Below are positions 15,511 through 22,782 of a stretch of DNA of 40,053 bases, piece by piece. Below the pieces are notes generated by a model that was not told the DNA's origin, did no database searches, and saw only the letters and a program-made list of their open reading frames with translations. A program made the translations under genes and the position numbers. Position 1 is the stretch's first letter, and each line of letters begins with the position of its first letter. The DNA comes from Paraburkholderia susongensis (lineage in GTDB: Bacteria; Pseudomonadota; Gammaproteobacteria; Burkholderiales; Burkholderiaceae): NCBI RefSeq assembly GCF_900177725.1, contig NZ_FXAT01000023.1, forward strand, positions 1-40,053, read 5' to 3'.

Positions 15511-16322
15511 TGCGCACCTCCCGCGACAACACCGGATGCCGCGGTCGATGCCGGCGCACCAGGTCGGTCGAACTCAGCCGGTGCGCGGCTCCAGTCGCGG
15601 GCAACCGTGTAGCTCGTCACCTTGAAGCCACCGGGGTTGATGTCCTGCACCTCTGCTTTCTCCGGGAGGTTGTCGCGTTGGTAAGCGATCGTGGCAACCC
15701 AATATGTTGTCTGCCTTGCAATGCTCGGATTCAACGGGACATACTCTTTCGAGAAGAACACCTGGGCCGTCTTTCCGACGAAGGTAATCGCCCCTACCTT
15801 GGCAATCACGCGCGCCTTGTCCTTGAGCATCGTCAGTGGTGATCCGGGCCCCCGAATGAACCGGTCATACTGGTCGGCCTCCTGGGAATCGCTCATTACG
15901 CCGACCGCGAAATGCATGTCGTTGATCGTTTCCCAGTCGTAGCCTTCCCGCAGCTCGACGTAACGCCGCAATGCCGCACGATCTTCCTTTTCCCCGAACG
16001 TGACTGTTCCTTTCGAAGTCGTCGGCAGAACGTCAATCTTCCCCGTCGAACTATCGACCCGAAGAACCGCCGGCGGGTTCGGCACCTTAAGTAGTGCTAA
16101 GCAGGTAGTTCCAATAACAGCGACGCCAGCAATTCCACCCATCCAGCACATGGCAATTTTCGCAACCTTTGCGCGGCTCTCGATGCTTTCCTGCTTCGTC
16201 CGCTCGAGCTCGCGCGCCTGCTTCAGATACCACTTTCCGACATCGATATCGTTAGTTTCCTGCCCGGCGGCCGCAGCCGCCAAACCTTGCGCCGCGGCCT
16301 TTTTCTTCCCAAGTCCAAACAT
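15507..16322 (-). CDS. virB8: VirB8 inner-membrane assembly protein
   Basis: The 271-residue product has an Ala-rich cytoplasmic start, one membrane span at about residues 52-74 (IAMCWMGGIAGVAVIGTTCL), and a periplasmic NTF2-like domain. Typical sections are YVELREGYDWETINDMHFAV, ADQYDRFIRGPGSPLTMLKD and WVATIAYQRDNLP. A Pro/Ala-rich tail extends beyond the domain. The ATG at 16320-16322 follows GGGAG, eleven bases after the virB7 stop; upstream in-frame residues belong to the virB7 overlap and are not used. Confidence 0.93.
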   Translation of the reverse strand: MFGLGKKKAAAQGLAAAAAGQETNDIDVGKWYLKQARELERTKQESIESRAKVAKIAMCWMGGIAGVAVIGTTCLALLKVPNPPAVLRVDSSTGKIDVLPTTSKGTVTFGEKEDRAALRRYVELREGYDWETINDMHFAVGVMSDSQEADQYDRFIRGPGSPLTMLKDKARVIAKVGAITFVGKTAQVFFSKEYVPLNPSIARQTTYWVATIAYQRDNLPEKAEVQDINPGGFKVTSYTVARDWSRAPAEFDRPGAPASTAASGVVAGGAQ

Positions 16323-16332
16323 GACCGCTCCC

Positions 16333-16449
16333 TTATTTACCTTGCGTTTGATTGACCGGCACCCATGCGCCGGTCGGTTCCGGCGGCTTCGGTGCGGATC
16401 CACATGCCGCCAGAGCCGCAGTCACCAGCAAAACAACCATCGTTTTCAT
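16333..16449 (-). CDS. virB7: VirB7 lipoprotein, 38 aa
   Basis: This short gene encodes MKTMVVLLVTAALAACGSAP followed by a Pro-rich tail ending VPVNQTQGK. The lipobox is LAAC, with Cys16 as the lipid-bearing residue, and the mature part is only 23 residues. Size, Pro content and place between virB6 and virB8 match VirB7/TraN/TrwH. The lipoprotein stabilises VirB9 in the outer-membrane ring. AAGGAA precedes the ATG. Confidence 0.9.
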   Translation of the reverse strand: MKTMVVLLVTAALAACGSAPKPPEPTGAWVPVNQTQGK

Positions 16450-16473
16450 ATCAATTCCTTAGAGTGCTTGCGA

Positions 16474-17397
16474 TTACTTCCCTTTGATCTGCCCGCCACT
16501 AGAGTTGGGCGAACTGCCGCCACCGCCGCTGGCCCCCTTCCCCAACGCAGCTGCAAGACGGCCAACGCCGCTTAACTTGCCAACCATGCTCGATATGCCG
16601 ACGCCGCCGGCGAGTTGCGATGCGAGACTCGGAAGATTCAGGGAAATAATCACGAACGCGATACCCATCATGACCAGCTGGAACAGCGACAGGATCGTGA
16701 TGTCGGTCGGCACGATCGTTTGGGCAAACCTGATTTCCAGCATCCCGGCAGCCGCAAACAACGCGACGAGAATCCCGTAGTTCAGACATTGCCCGGCCCA
16801 CGAGTCGAACAGGCGCCGCGTCGCAGGGAACAGTGCAGCCGCGATGAAGGCCGGACCGAGCGCGAGCAGCAGACCGAGCGCAAATTTCGCGAGGATGATG
16901 TACGCGGCGGCGATCGCGATGAACGGCAGCGCAAACAGCAGCGTGACAAACACGAATGCAATCGCATTCATGGTGTCCTCGATACCACTTGCCTCCTGGT
17001 AAATCTTGACCATCGCCTGGACGTAGGCCGTCGTGATCGAATCCAGAGCAGAACCAGTGGACGGTGTACCACTCAACGCCCGTGCCAGATCGTCCCCGAG
17101 CCCATTGAAAAACGGCACGACATAGTTGCTGTAGTAGCTGATGTTCATGCCGAACGTCAGAATCGCGGTCCATGCGGCCATCCTCTTCAGGAAGTCGGAT
17201 ACTGGTTCATCGTTCGTGCCACGCCAGTACGACAGGAGGATCAACAGCACATAGATCGAAAAGCCGGCGGCCATCAACGGCGTAATCAGCGAGATGATGT
17301 TCGCGGATCCGCTGCTGATCATCCCCATCAGGTTGTCATCGAACGCCGCGAAGAGCTGCGTGAACACCGTGACCGTTGTATTTGGTGCATCGCCCAC
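16474..17397 (-). CDS. virB6: VirB6 inner-membrane channel protein
   Basis: The 307-residue product is highly hydrophobic with five or more spans (for example ITPLMAAGFSIYVLLILLSY, AIAFVFVTLLFALPFIAIAA, YIILAKFALGLLLALGPAFI, LNYGILVALFAAAGMLEIRF, LSLFQLVMMGIAFVIISLNL). A Gly/Ser-rich cytoplasmic tail follows. The conserved central Trp appears in LFDSWAGQCLNYG. The start is a GTG (17395-17397) with GGGAG seven bases upstream. It lies 18 bases after the Eex-like lipoprotein gene and just before virB7, the pKM101 order. Confidence 0.94.
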   Translation of the reverse strand: MGDAPNTTVTVFTQLFAAFDDNLMGMISSGSANIISLITPLMAAGFSIYVLLILLSYWRGTNDEPVSDFLKRMAAWTAILTFGMNISYYSNYVVPFFNGLGDDLARALSGTPSTGSALDSITTAYVQAMVKIYQEASGIEDTMNAIAFVFVTLLFALPFIAIAAAYIILAKFALGLLLALGPAFIAAALFPATRRLFDSWAGQCLNYGILVALFAAAGMLEIRFAQTIVPTDITILSLFQLVMMGIAFVIISLNLPSLASQLAGGVGISSMVGKLSGVGRLAAALGKGASGGGGSSPNSSGGQIKGK

Positions 17398-17415
17398 TTG
17401 ATTCTCCCGGTTCTA

Positions 17416-17868
17416 CTACATGCGCTGCAGGTCAATCGGACCCAGCAACGTCATCGCGAAATAGCCTGATTTCGTGGTGAACGGCTTGTTACGCCCACCA
17501 TCGGACCATCCCGCCGGCACATGAATCAGTGCGATGCCCTTCGTCTGCAGGCCTTCAGGCTCCACGTCGACTGGATGACGGACGAGCTTCTCGAGGTCAG
17601 CCTTCAGGAACGGACGCACTTCCTGCGGCTGGCCGGCGTCACCCGTCCACGCCTTCTTTGGCTGACGCCATTCGCCCTTGCTGAACTCGTAGAGCACGTA
17701 GGCATCGCCGTTTCGCTCTACCTTCAGCATCGGCACCACGTTGCCGTCGTTCTTTGGATCCGCGCCGTAGATGCCAACAAGCCCGTCTGATCCGGTCGGC
17801 GTCGGCGACTGGTGACAACCAGCGAGAAACGCGAGGACTGAGAGAGCGACAAGAAGCAGTTTTTTCAT
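17416..17868 (-). CDS. Lipoprotein in the Eex position, 150 aa
   Basis: The product has a lipoprotein signal (MKKLLLVALSVLAFLAGC, lipobox LAGC with Cys18) and a mature domain of about 130 residues with beta-rich sections (YGADPKNDGNVVPMLKVERN, DAYVLYEFSKGEWRQPKKAW). It sits between virB5 and virB6, where pKM101 and related plasmids carry eex, the entry-exclusion lipoprotein that blocks redundant transfer into plasmid-bearing cells. It is about twice as long as pKM101 Eex, so the call rests on position and lipobox, not on sequence. The start overlaps the virB5 stop by four bases. Confidence 0.7.
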   Translation of the reverse strand: MKKLLLVALSVLAFLAGCHQSPTPTGSDGLVGIYGADPKNDGNVVPMLKVERNGDAYVLYEFSKGEWRQPKKAWTGDAGQPQEVRPFLKADLEKLVRHPVDVEPEGLQTKGIALIHVPAGWSDGGRNKPFTTKSGYFAMTLLGPIDLQRM

Positions 17869-18650
17869 TGGGAAACTCCGAGGAGCCTGTTCTTGAATTC
17901 GCGATGGCGTTGCTCGTCTGCGAGCTGCAGTTCCGTGTCCTGCAGCTTCGACATCAGGTTCAAGCGCGTCTGCTCGTTCTGGACCATCGTGTATTCGGCT
18001 GCCCACCGGTTTTGCAGGTCGGCTTTGGCGGCTGGATCCTGTGTCAGATTCGACTGCGCCATCAGGTTCTTGATGTTGTCCAACCTCGCGGCCGTCGCGG
18101 CATACGCCTGCATTGCCATCGCCTTGTTCGAGGCCAACGTGTCGTTGTAACGCTGCTGGCCGGGCGTGTAGGCACCGTTCAACCCCTCCTGATTCGCAAT
18201 CTGCTGCATCGCGCTGGTGATGCCCGGCAGCTGACCACTCTTGGCCTGGTCGTAGATCGACTGCCACTGGTCGGGAAGATAGGTGCGCAACGATGGATCG
18301 TTAAGAATCTGCCCGAGTCCCCGATTGCCGATAACGGCAGCGTATTGATCCTTCATCTGCTGCACCTGCGTTTGCAGGTTTTCCACCATCAGCAACGCCT
18401 GGGCAAGGTTCGATACATCCAGAACCGGAATGCCCGTCGCGTGGGCCATCGAAAAACAAAGCGTGCTGGCAATTGCAATGACGCTGCGGCGCAATGTCGA
18501 ACCATGCGATCGCAAGAACGGAAGGACGACGCCTGCCGACTTCCCGCTGCGCGTCGGGCCCCACACAACGCAGCGCCGCGTCCATGCGGCCCGAAGCTCG
18601 GCGAGGAGCCTGTTTTCGCGTGCGTGAATCACTGTCTGTTTCGTCTTCAT
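17865..18650 (-). CDS. virB5: VirB5 minor pilin with an extra P-loop-bearing N-terminus
   Basis: The part from about residue 53 is a normal VirB5/TraC: signal peptide (LRRSVIAIASTLCFSMAHA), then GIPVLDVSNLAQALLMVENL, LQTQVQQMKDQYAAV and a long helical body ending FKNRLLGVSQ. The frame is open 52 codons further upstream to an ATG with GGAG in front (18650). This extension contains VVWGPTRSGKSAGVVLPFL, a Walker A in VirD4/TraG context, but no Walker B. If the long form is made, the signal peptide would be internal; if not, VirB5 would need to start at a TTG (18492-18494) with no visible ribosome site. The gene overlaps the Eex-like start by four bases and follows virB4 by 26. Confidence 0.85.
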   Translation of the reverse strand: MKTKQTVIHARENRLLAELRAAWTRRCVVWGPTRSGKSAGVVLPFLRSHGSTLRRSVIAIASTLCFSMAHATGIPVLDVSNLAQALLMVENLQTQVQQMKDQYAAVIGNRGLGQILNDPSLRTYLPDQWQSIYDQAKSGQLPGITSAMQQIANQEGLNGAYTPGQQRYNDTLASNKAMAMQAYAATAARLDNIKNLMAQSNLTQDPAAKADLQNRWAAEYTMVQNEQTRLNLMSKLQDTELQLADEQRHREFKNRLLGVSQ

Positions 18651-18676
18651 CCATCTATCTCCGTGAAATGACCGCG

Positions 18677-21169
18677 TTATGCCGCTTTGGGACGCGACGG
18701 TCTGGTAACAGCGTCGCGGCGTGCTCGCCGCTCCTGCATCGCCTTTTCGAGGGCCGGCATGTAGACGGCCGGATCGTTGCCATGCTCGAGAATCAGCTTC
18801 TTCCGGACGTTGGCCTCAAACACACGTTCCTGCAGGATTGGCAACCAGATATCCGGATCCTCGCTGGTCTCGCCAATGATTTTTTCCATGAGCGCGACGT
18901 TCTCCGGGTTGCCGGACAGCACGACGATTTCATCATCGAAGCCGTACAGATCCATCTTCGCGAACGCTGACTGATTGCTCTGCTTCACAAGGAATGTCCG
19001 TGACGACTTCGAAAGCTTCGCGAACTCGCGGAACTCCTTCTCCGTCATGTTCACTTCCCTGTACACATCGAGCTTTCCTTCGGGATCCGGCAGGAAGATC
19101 TTCGTCGCCGTCAGGCTGCGGATCTGCGGGAAAATGTTGCTCTTCATCGCCTGCTCTGGCTGCTGTGATACGAGCACGACGAATTCGCCTTCCTTCCGGC
19201 CGGAGCTCAGTGACTTCTCCATCATTTCCCATGTCATCCGGAATTTCAGCGCTGCCCAGAACTCCTCGATGATGGTCGCCATCAATCCGCCACCGCGCTG
19301 CATGAGCGACTTCAGGTGGAACAGGTAGGCAAAGAGCGGTTCCGACGGCTCGTAGCCCTCGACCAGGAACGCGGTAACGTCGAAGCACACGTGCCGCTGC
19401 TGGGTGACGTCGATCATGGATCCGGCCGGGTTGTCGAACACCCAGGCAAGCGGGCCGTCCGCAGCGCGGCACCAGCGGCCGAGACGCAGATAGAGGCTGT
19501 CACCGCCCTCCTCGTGAATCGACTCGAGAAGACGGCTGAACGTACGCAAGCGCGGATCTTCCAGTTCGACGACTGTATCCACAGCCGTCTTGATGGTCTT
19601 TTTATCCTCGGCTGAAAGCTTCCCGTCCTGGTCCCGGCTGCACGTATTCACCAGCTCATACAGGAACTGGCGGTTGGTCGGCGTATCAGGCAAGTCGGCC
19701 AGCGGAGCGGCGCCAGTGGGCACGCCGCGTTGGAGCGGTATGTATGTACCACCGATCGCCCGAAAGAAAATCTCCATACCCCTGCCGAAGTCGAGGCCGA
19801 AAAGCATCGGATCAAAGCGCATGAAGAACGACAGGATGGCGAGCTGGATCGTCGTTTTACCAACGCCCGTCGAGCCAAGCATCAGCGTATGCCCGGCAAC
19901 CTTTTCGCCGATGTTCGTTTCATCGTCCCGCGTGGCGTGATAGTTGAAGCAGTACAGCTTCTTCGAGGCGGTCTGCAGCGGGATGACTGCGGAGCCGTCG
20001 CCGATCGCGTTGCCGCGCGATTTGCCGGCCGAATAGTCGTGCAGGCTGAACGTGGCTGCGAGGTTTCTCGAAGTCTTCGGCATCGGCCGCGGCTTGGTCT
20101 TTGCACCCGGAATCTGGCTAAAGTACGTGAAGGGTGCCGACAACGTGGCCTTCACCCAGCCAACGCCGCACTCCCCTTTTGAGCGCACCTTGACGAGCTC
20201 GCCGTTCTCCTTTGCCTGCTTTGCCGTGTCGCCGTACACGACGAGCGCGCCGTGATAGTCGCCGAATGCGAGCTCACCCGAGCTCACGTATCCGCGAGCC
20301 TCGCTCATCTCGACAACCTGATGCTTTGCGCGATCGCCAGCGGATTCCAGTTTGTTGATCTGGCTTCCGAGTGCCTTGTCAGCGTCATAGGCGGTCATGC
20401 AGCCAAACGATTGCGTGATGGTGAACTCGGCATTGAGCGTCAGCAGTGGGCTCAGCTGGCCCCAGCCCGCATCCGGAAAATCCTTCAGATCGAAACACGC
20501 GGCGAACTTTTCCTTCATCTCCGTCCGGATGACCAGCAGGTCATAGCCGAAGTGGAGCCATGAATCGGGAATCGCTTCGTATCCCGGCGCGGCCGTCACT
20601 GGCACCGGGGTTTCTACACCGTTGATCAGCTCACCCATGAACCTGTAGCTGTTCGAAAACTGGATACCGTTGCGCTCATAGACTTCGAGGTATTCCGGGT
20701 CGTAGTCACGCAACGACTTGAACGCTTCGTCGCCCAGTTGCTCGATGGTCTTGATCCCGTCGTCGAAGTCCGAATACTTGAAAACGAGCGTGATAAAGAA
20801 TGAGTTCTCGTAGTATTCACCATCGCGAAACCGGCTCAGGTACTTGTTCGAGAACTGCTGCAGAAAACTGGACGAGAATGCGTATTCCTGCCCGAATTCG
20901 ACCTTTCGCCGGCGAAACGTTGTCCAGATAGACAGGTTGCTGCCGTGATCACGTCCGAGGCCGGCAAAGATCCCGCTGAGGTTTTCGAACTGGTTATCCA
21001 GCAGCTCGTCGCTCGCCGATTCAAAAGGAATACCAGTCAGTCGCATGGCCAGTGCCGCGCGCCCATCTTCCATATTGATGACGCGAGGCGTGACGGGCCT
21101 ACCGATCTTGGGTAGCCATGTTTCGATCGGAGGAATGTTGCCAAAAGCGCTTGTGATTCGTGCCTGCAT
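18677..21169 (-). CDS. virB4: VirB4 ATPase
   Basis: The 830-residue product is the large inner-membrane-associated ATPase of the channel. The CagE/VirB4 N-terminal domain covers about the first 400 residues, Walker A is LGSTGVGKTT near residue 440, and Walker B is LMATIIEEFWAAL near 635. GRKEGEFVVLVSQQPEQAM is the conserved motif that follows. I set the start at the ATG at 21167-21169 (MQARITSAFGNIPP) with AAGGAA upstream. The frame stays open to 21673, but that extension overlaps virB3 and is not coding. No damage was seen. Confidence 0.96.
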   Translation of the reverse strand: MQARITSAFGNIPPIETWLPKIGRPVTPRVINMEDGRAALAMRLTGIPFESASDELLDNQFENLSGIFAGLGRDHGSNLSIWTTFRRRKVEFGQEYAFSSSFLQQFSNKYLSRFRDGEYYENSFFITLVFKYSDFDDGIKTIEQLGDEAFKSLRDYDPEYLEVYERNGIQFSNSYRFMGELINGVETPVPVTAAPGYEAIPDSWLHFGYDLLVIRTEMKEKFAACFDLKDFPDAGWGQLSPLLTLNAEFTITQSFGCMTAYDADKALGSQINKLESAGDRAKHQVVEMSEARGYVSSGELAFGDYHGALVVYGDTAKQAKENGELVKVRSKGECGVGWVKATLSAPFTYFSQIPGAKTKPRPMPKTSRNLAATFSLHDYSAGKSRGNAIGDGSAVIPLQTASKKLYCFNYHATRDDETNIGEKVAGHTLMLGSTGVGKTTIQLAILSFFMRFDPMLFGLDFGRGMEIFFRAIGGTYIPLQRGVPTGAAPLADLPDTPTNRQFLYELVNTCSRDQDGKLSAEDKKTIKTAVDTVVELEDPRLRTFSRLLESIHEEGGDSLYLRLGRWCRAADGPLAWVFDNPAGSMIDVTQQRHVCFDVTAFLVEGYEPSEPLFAYLFHLKSLMQRGGGLMATIIEEFWAALKFRMTWEMMEKSLSSGRKEGEFVVLVSQQPEQAMKSNIFPQIRSLTATKIFLPDPEGKLDVYREVNMTEKEFREFAKLSKSSRTFLVKQSNQSAFAKMDLYGFDDEIVVLSGNPENVALMEKIIGETSEDPDIWLPILQERVFEANVRKKLILEHGNDPAVYMPALEKAMQERRARRDAVTRPSRPKAA

Positions 21170-21180
21170 ATTGATATTCC

Positions 21181-21555
21181 TTAGGGAATCTGGACCCTTT
21201 TCGCTTTCCTGAACGGTCGGCGATACACAGCTAGCGAGCGTCCGTAGCGGATCGGCGCCAATGTCAACGTCTTTCCGAACTTCAACCAGTTGCGCCGCCT
21301 CAACACGCACAGGATCTCCAGCCAGAGGATGCGCAGCGCCTGATCGTCGGTCGCGCACATCTGGCGGAAGAACAGCACAACAGGAAGACCCAGGGCACCG
21401 AACGCCAGCCCGCCTGGGCCCAGAATGGCGGCGCCGACCATCGCCACAGCCAATGAAGCAACCGCGACGACCAGCAACGGCATCAACGGCACGCCATATA
21501 CCGAGGCGACGCGAGCGAGGCCGGCGTAGGCTGAGTACTTCTTTTTGCCGGCCAT
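21181..21555 (-). CDS. virB3: VirB3
   Basis: The 124-residue product has one or two membrane spans near the N-terminus (VPLMPLLVVAVASLAVAMVG, LGPGGLAFGALGLPVVLFF) and a basic C-terminal half with the VirB3 pattern MCATDDQALRILWLEILCVL and YGRSLAVYRRPF. VirB3 is an inner-membrane partner of VirB4. The ATG is three bases after the virB2 stop, and the stop is 11 bases before virB4. Confidence 0.9.
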   Translation of the reverse strand: MAGKKKYSAYAGLARVASVYGVPLMPLLVVAVASLAVAMVGAAILGPGGLAFGALGLPVVLFFRQMCATDDQALRILWLEILCVLRRRNWLKFGKTLTLAPIRYGRSLAVYRRPFRKAKRVQIP

Positions 21556-21558
21556 AGG

Positions 21559-21864
21559 TCAGTTCACCATGAGATTCCATGCCCACGGAGCGAGCACCGA
21601 AGTCGCGCCCGCAGCAGCAACCCATGCGACGGCCTTCCCAAACTCCGCCCAGCTGGCTCGCTCGCCCCAGCATTCCACGGCCTTATAGAGCAGATAAATG
21701 GCGGCGCCGATGCCAGCAAGGCCGTAAAGCCAAACCTTGAAATTTGTTACGGCGGTCGTTCCAGAATCCAACCCGCCGGCATGCGCCGGAAGCGTGGCCA
21801 GTGCGGCGCAAATCGTGATTAGTACTGCGAAGGTGTGCTTCGTCGTGTTTTGTGTGGTTTTCAC
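21559..21864 (-). CDS. virB2: VirB2 major pilin
   Basis: I chose the GTG at 21862-21864, which follows AGGAGT. It gives a 101-residue prepilin with signal peptide (TTKHTFAVLITICAALATLP, cut after AHA), followed by two hydrophobic helices (VWLYGLAGIGAAIYLLYKAV; AVAWVAAAGATSVLAPWAWN) typical of VirB2. An ATG further upstream (21948) lies inside the virB1 3' region and is not needed. The mature pilin would be about 70 residues. Confidence 0.9.
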   Translation of the reverse strand: MKTTQNTTKHTFAVLITICAALATLPAHAGGLDSGTTAVTNFKVWLYGLAGIGAAIYLLYKAVECWGERASWAEFGKAVAWVAAAGATSVLAPWAWNLMVN

Positions 21865-21910
21865 GTTGGTGCTACTCCTATAGAAAATGTCGGCTTTGCC
21901 GACTGGTTGA

Positions 21911-22567
21911 CTACTTCTGAAAATCTCCGAACGCGTCCCATCCGGCACTTTTCGGCCCCGCGGATTCTGATCCGGAGGCCTCTCGTTCCGTACCGGTCAG
22001 AGGTGTCGGGTTGCGCGACCGCGGAGCGACAGCCTTCTTCGCCGCTCCTTTGTCGAGAATGACCGGAATAGCCGGAACTGCCGCGATCGCCGGATTGGCC
22101 TGTGTCGCGTTCGAAGAGACACGCTGTACGTAACTCGTGCCGCCCTGATCAGCCTTAAAACCGCGAGTGAAATTGCCGCTGTAGTAACAGCTGATCGCAG
22201 CGCCCAATGCGGACTCGGCGCCCAACTGCGAAGCCGCACGCGTATAACACTCGTGGAGAATGCTGCCGCCCGCTTTCAGGTTGGCACAGAGATCGAATGC
22301 CGATTCGTAGGTCAGGCCGTACCGGGCCAGGTTGGCTTTGTTGACCTGGCCAAGCCCCATGCTGAAATTCAGACCCTGTGCGTCCAGCGCCTTCGCCGTT
22401 GCGACGGCTTCCGCCTGATTCCGCGGCTGACGCGCAAGACGTCCACCAACGACGCCGATTGCGAACGGATTGAATCCGGATTCCGTCCGCACGATCGCCT
22501 GCAGGGTGGTCGGATGCACGTTCGGTGCGCACTGATGCGCAAGCGTGTTGAAGTCGACGGGAATCAT
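21911..22567 (-). CDS. virB1: VirB1 lytic transglycosylase
   Basis: The 218-residue product opens peptidoglycan for channel assembly. The SLT-type catalytic region is seen as LQAIVRTESGFNPFAIGVVG with the catalytic Glu in RTESG, GLGQVNKANLARYGL, and ISCYYSGNFTRGF. No clear signal peptide precedes the domain with this start, as in several VirB1 proteins. The ATG at 22565-22567 overlaps the stop of the AT-hook gene by four bases and has GGGGTG upstream, which settles the start. A Pro/Ser-rich tail follows the domain. Confidence 0.93.
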   Translation of the reverse strand: MIPVDFNTLAHQCAPNVHPTTLQAIVRTESGFNPFAIGVVGGRLARQPRNQAEAVATAKALDAQGLNFSMGLGQVNKANLARYGLTYESAFDLCANLKAGGSILHECYTRAASQLGAESALGAAISCYYSGNFTRGFKADQGGTSYVQRVSSNATQANPAIAAVPAIPVILDKGAAKKAVAPRSRNPTPLTGTEREASGSESAGPKSAGWDAFGDFQK

Positions 22568-22782
22568 CGGCACACCCCGCATGTAGCGTCGGGAGGCATG
22601 CAGCACACTTCGCACTCGGATTCTTCGTTATTTTCGTTACTCATCACGGGAAATACGCGACGTCGCTCGCGAAAACGTCGTGCGCGCTCAGCTGGCGTAA
22701 GCGGATTCTGCTTACGGGGCCGGCCACGCGGTCGGCTGAACATGTCAACGGTCGAACGGTCTTCAGCCTGCTTGGCCATCAT
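22564..22782 (-). CDS. Small AT-hook-like basic protein, 72 aa
   Basis: The product begins MMAKQAEDRSTVDMFSRPRG. It carries an AT-hook-like RGRPRK core, then a basic helix (LTPAERARRFRERRRVF) and an acidic, Cys-rich tail (SECEVCCMPPDATCGVC) that could bind a metal ion. The double ATG overlaps the topB stop, and the stop overlaps the virB1 start, so it is coupled to both. DNA binding by the RGRPRK segment is inferred from the motif. It may be a relaxosome or regulatory factor; no named family was recognised. Confidence 0.75.
   Translation of the reverse strand: MMAKQAEDRSTVDMFSRPRGRPRKQNPLTPAERARRFRERRRVFPVMSNENNEESECEVCCMPPDATCGVCR

Noticed and set aside
16615..17469. Long plus-strand frame of 284 codons opposite virB6
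   Set aside because: It is a shadow of virB6 with heavily charged, low-complexity content and no ribosome site. Several similar long antisense frames lie opposite other transfer genes.
21170..21673. N-terminal extension of VirB4 to 998 residues
   Set aside because: The extension overlaps virB3 in another frame, and the true VirB4 start (ATG at 21167-21169) has a ribosome site and gives the family's normal length.
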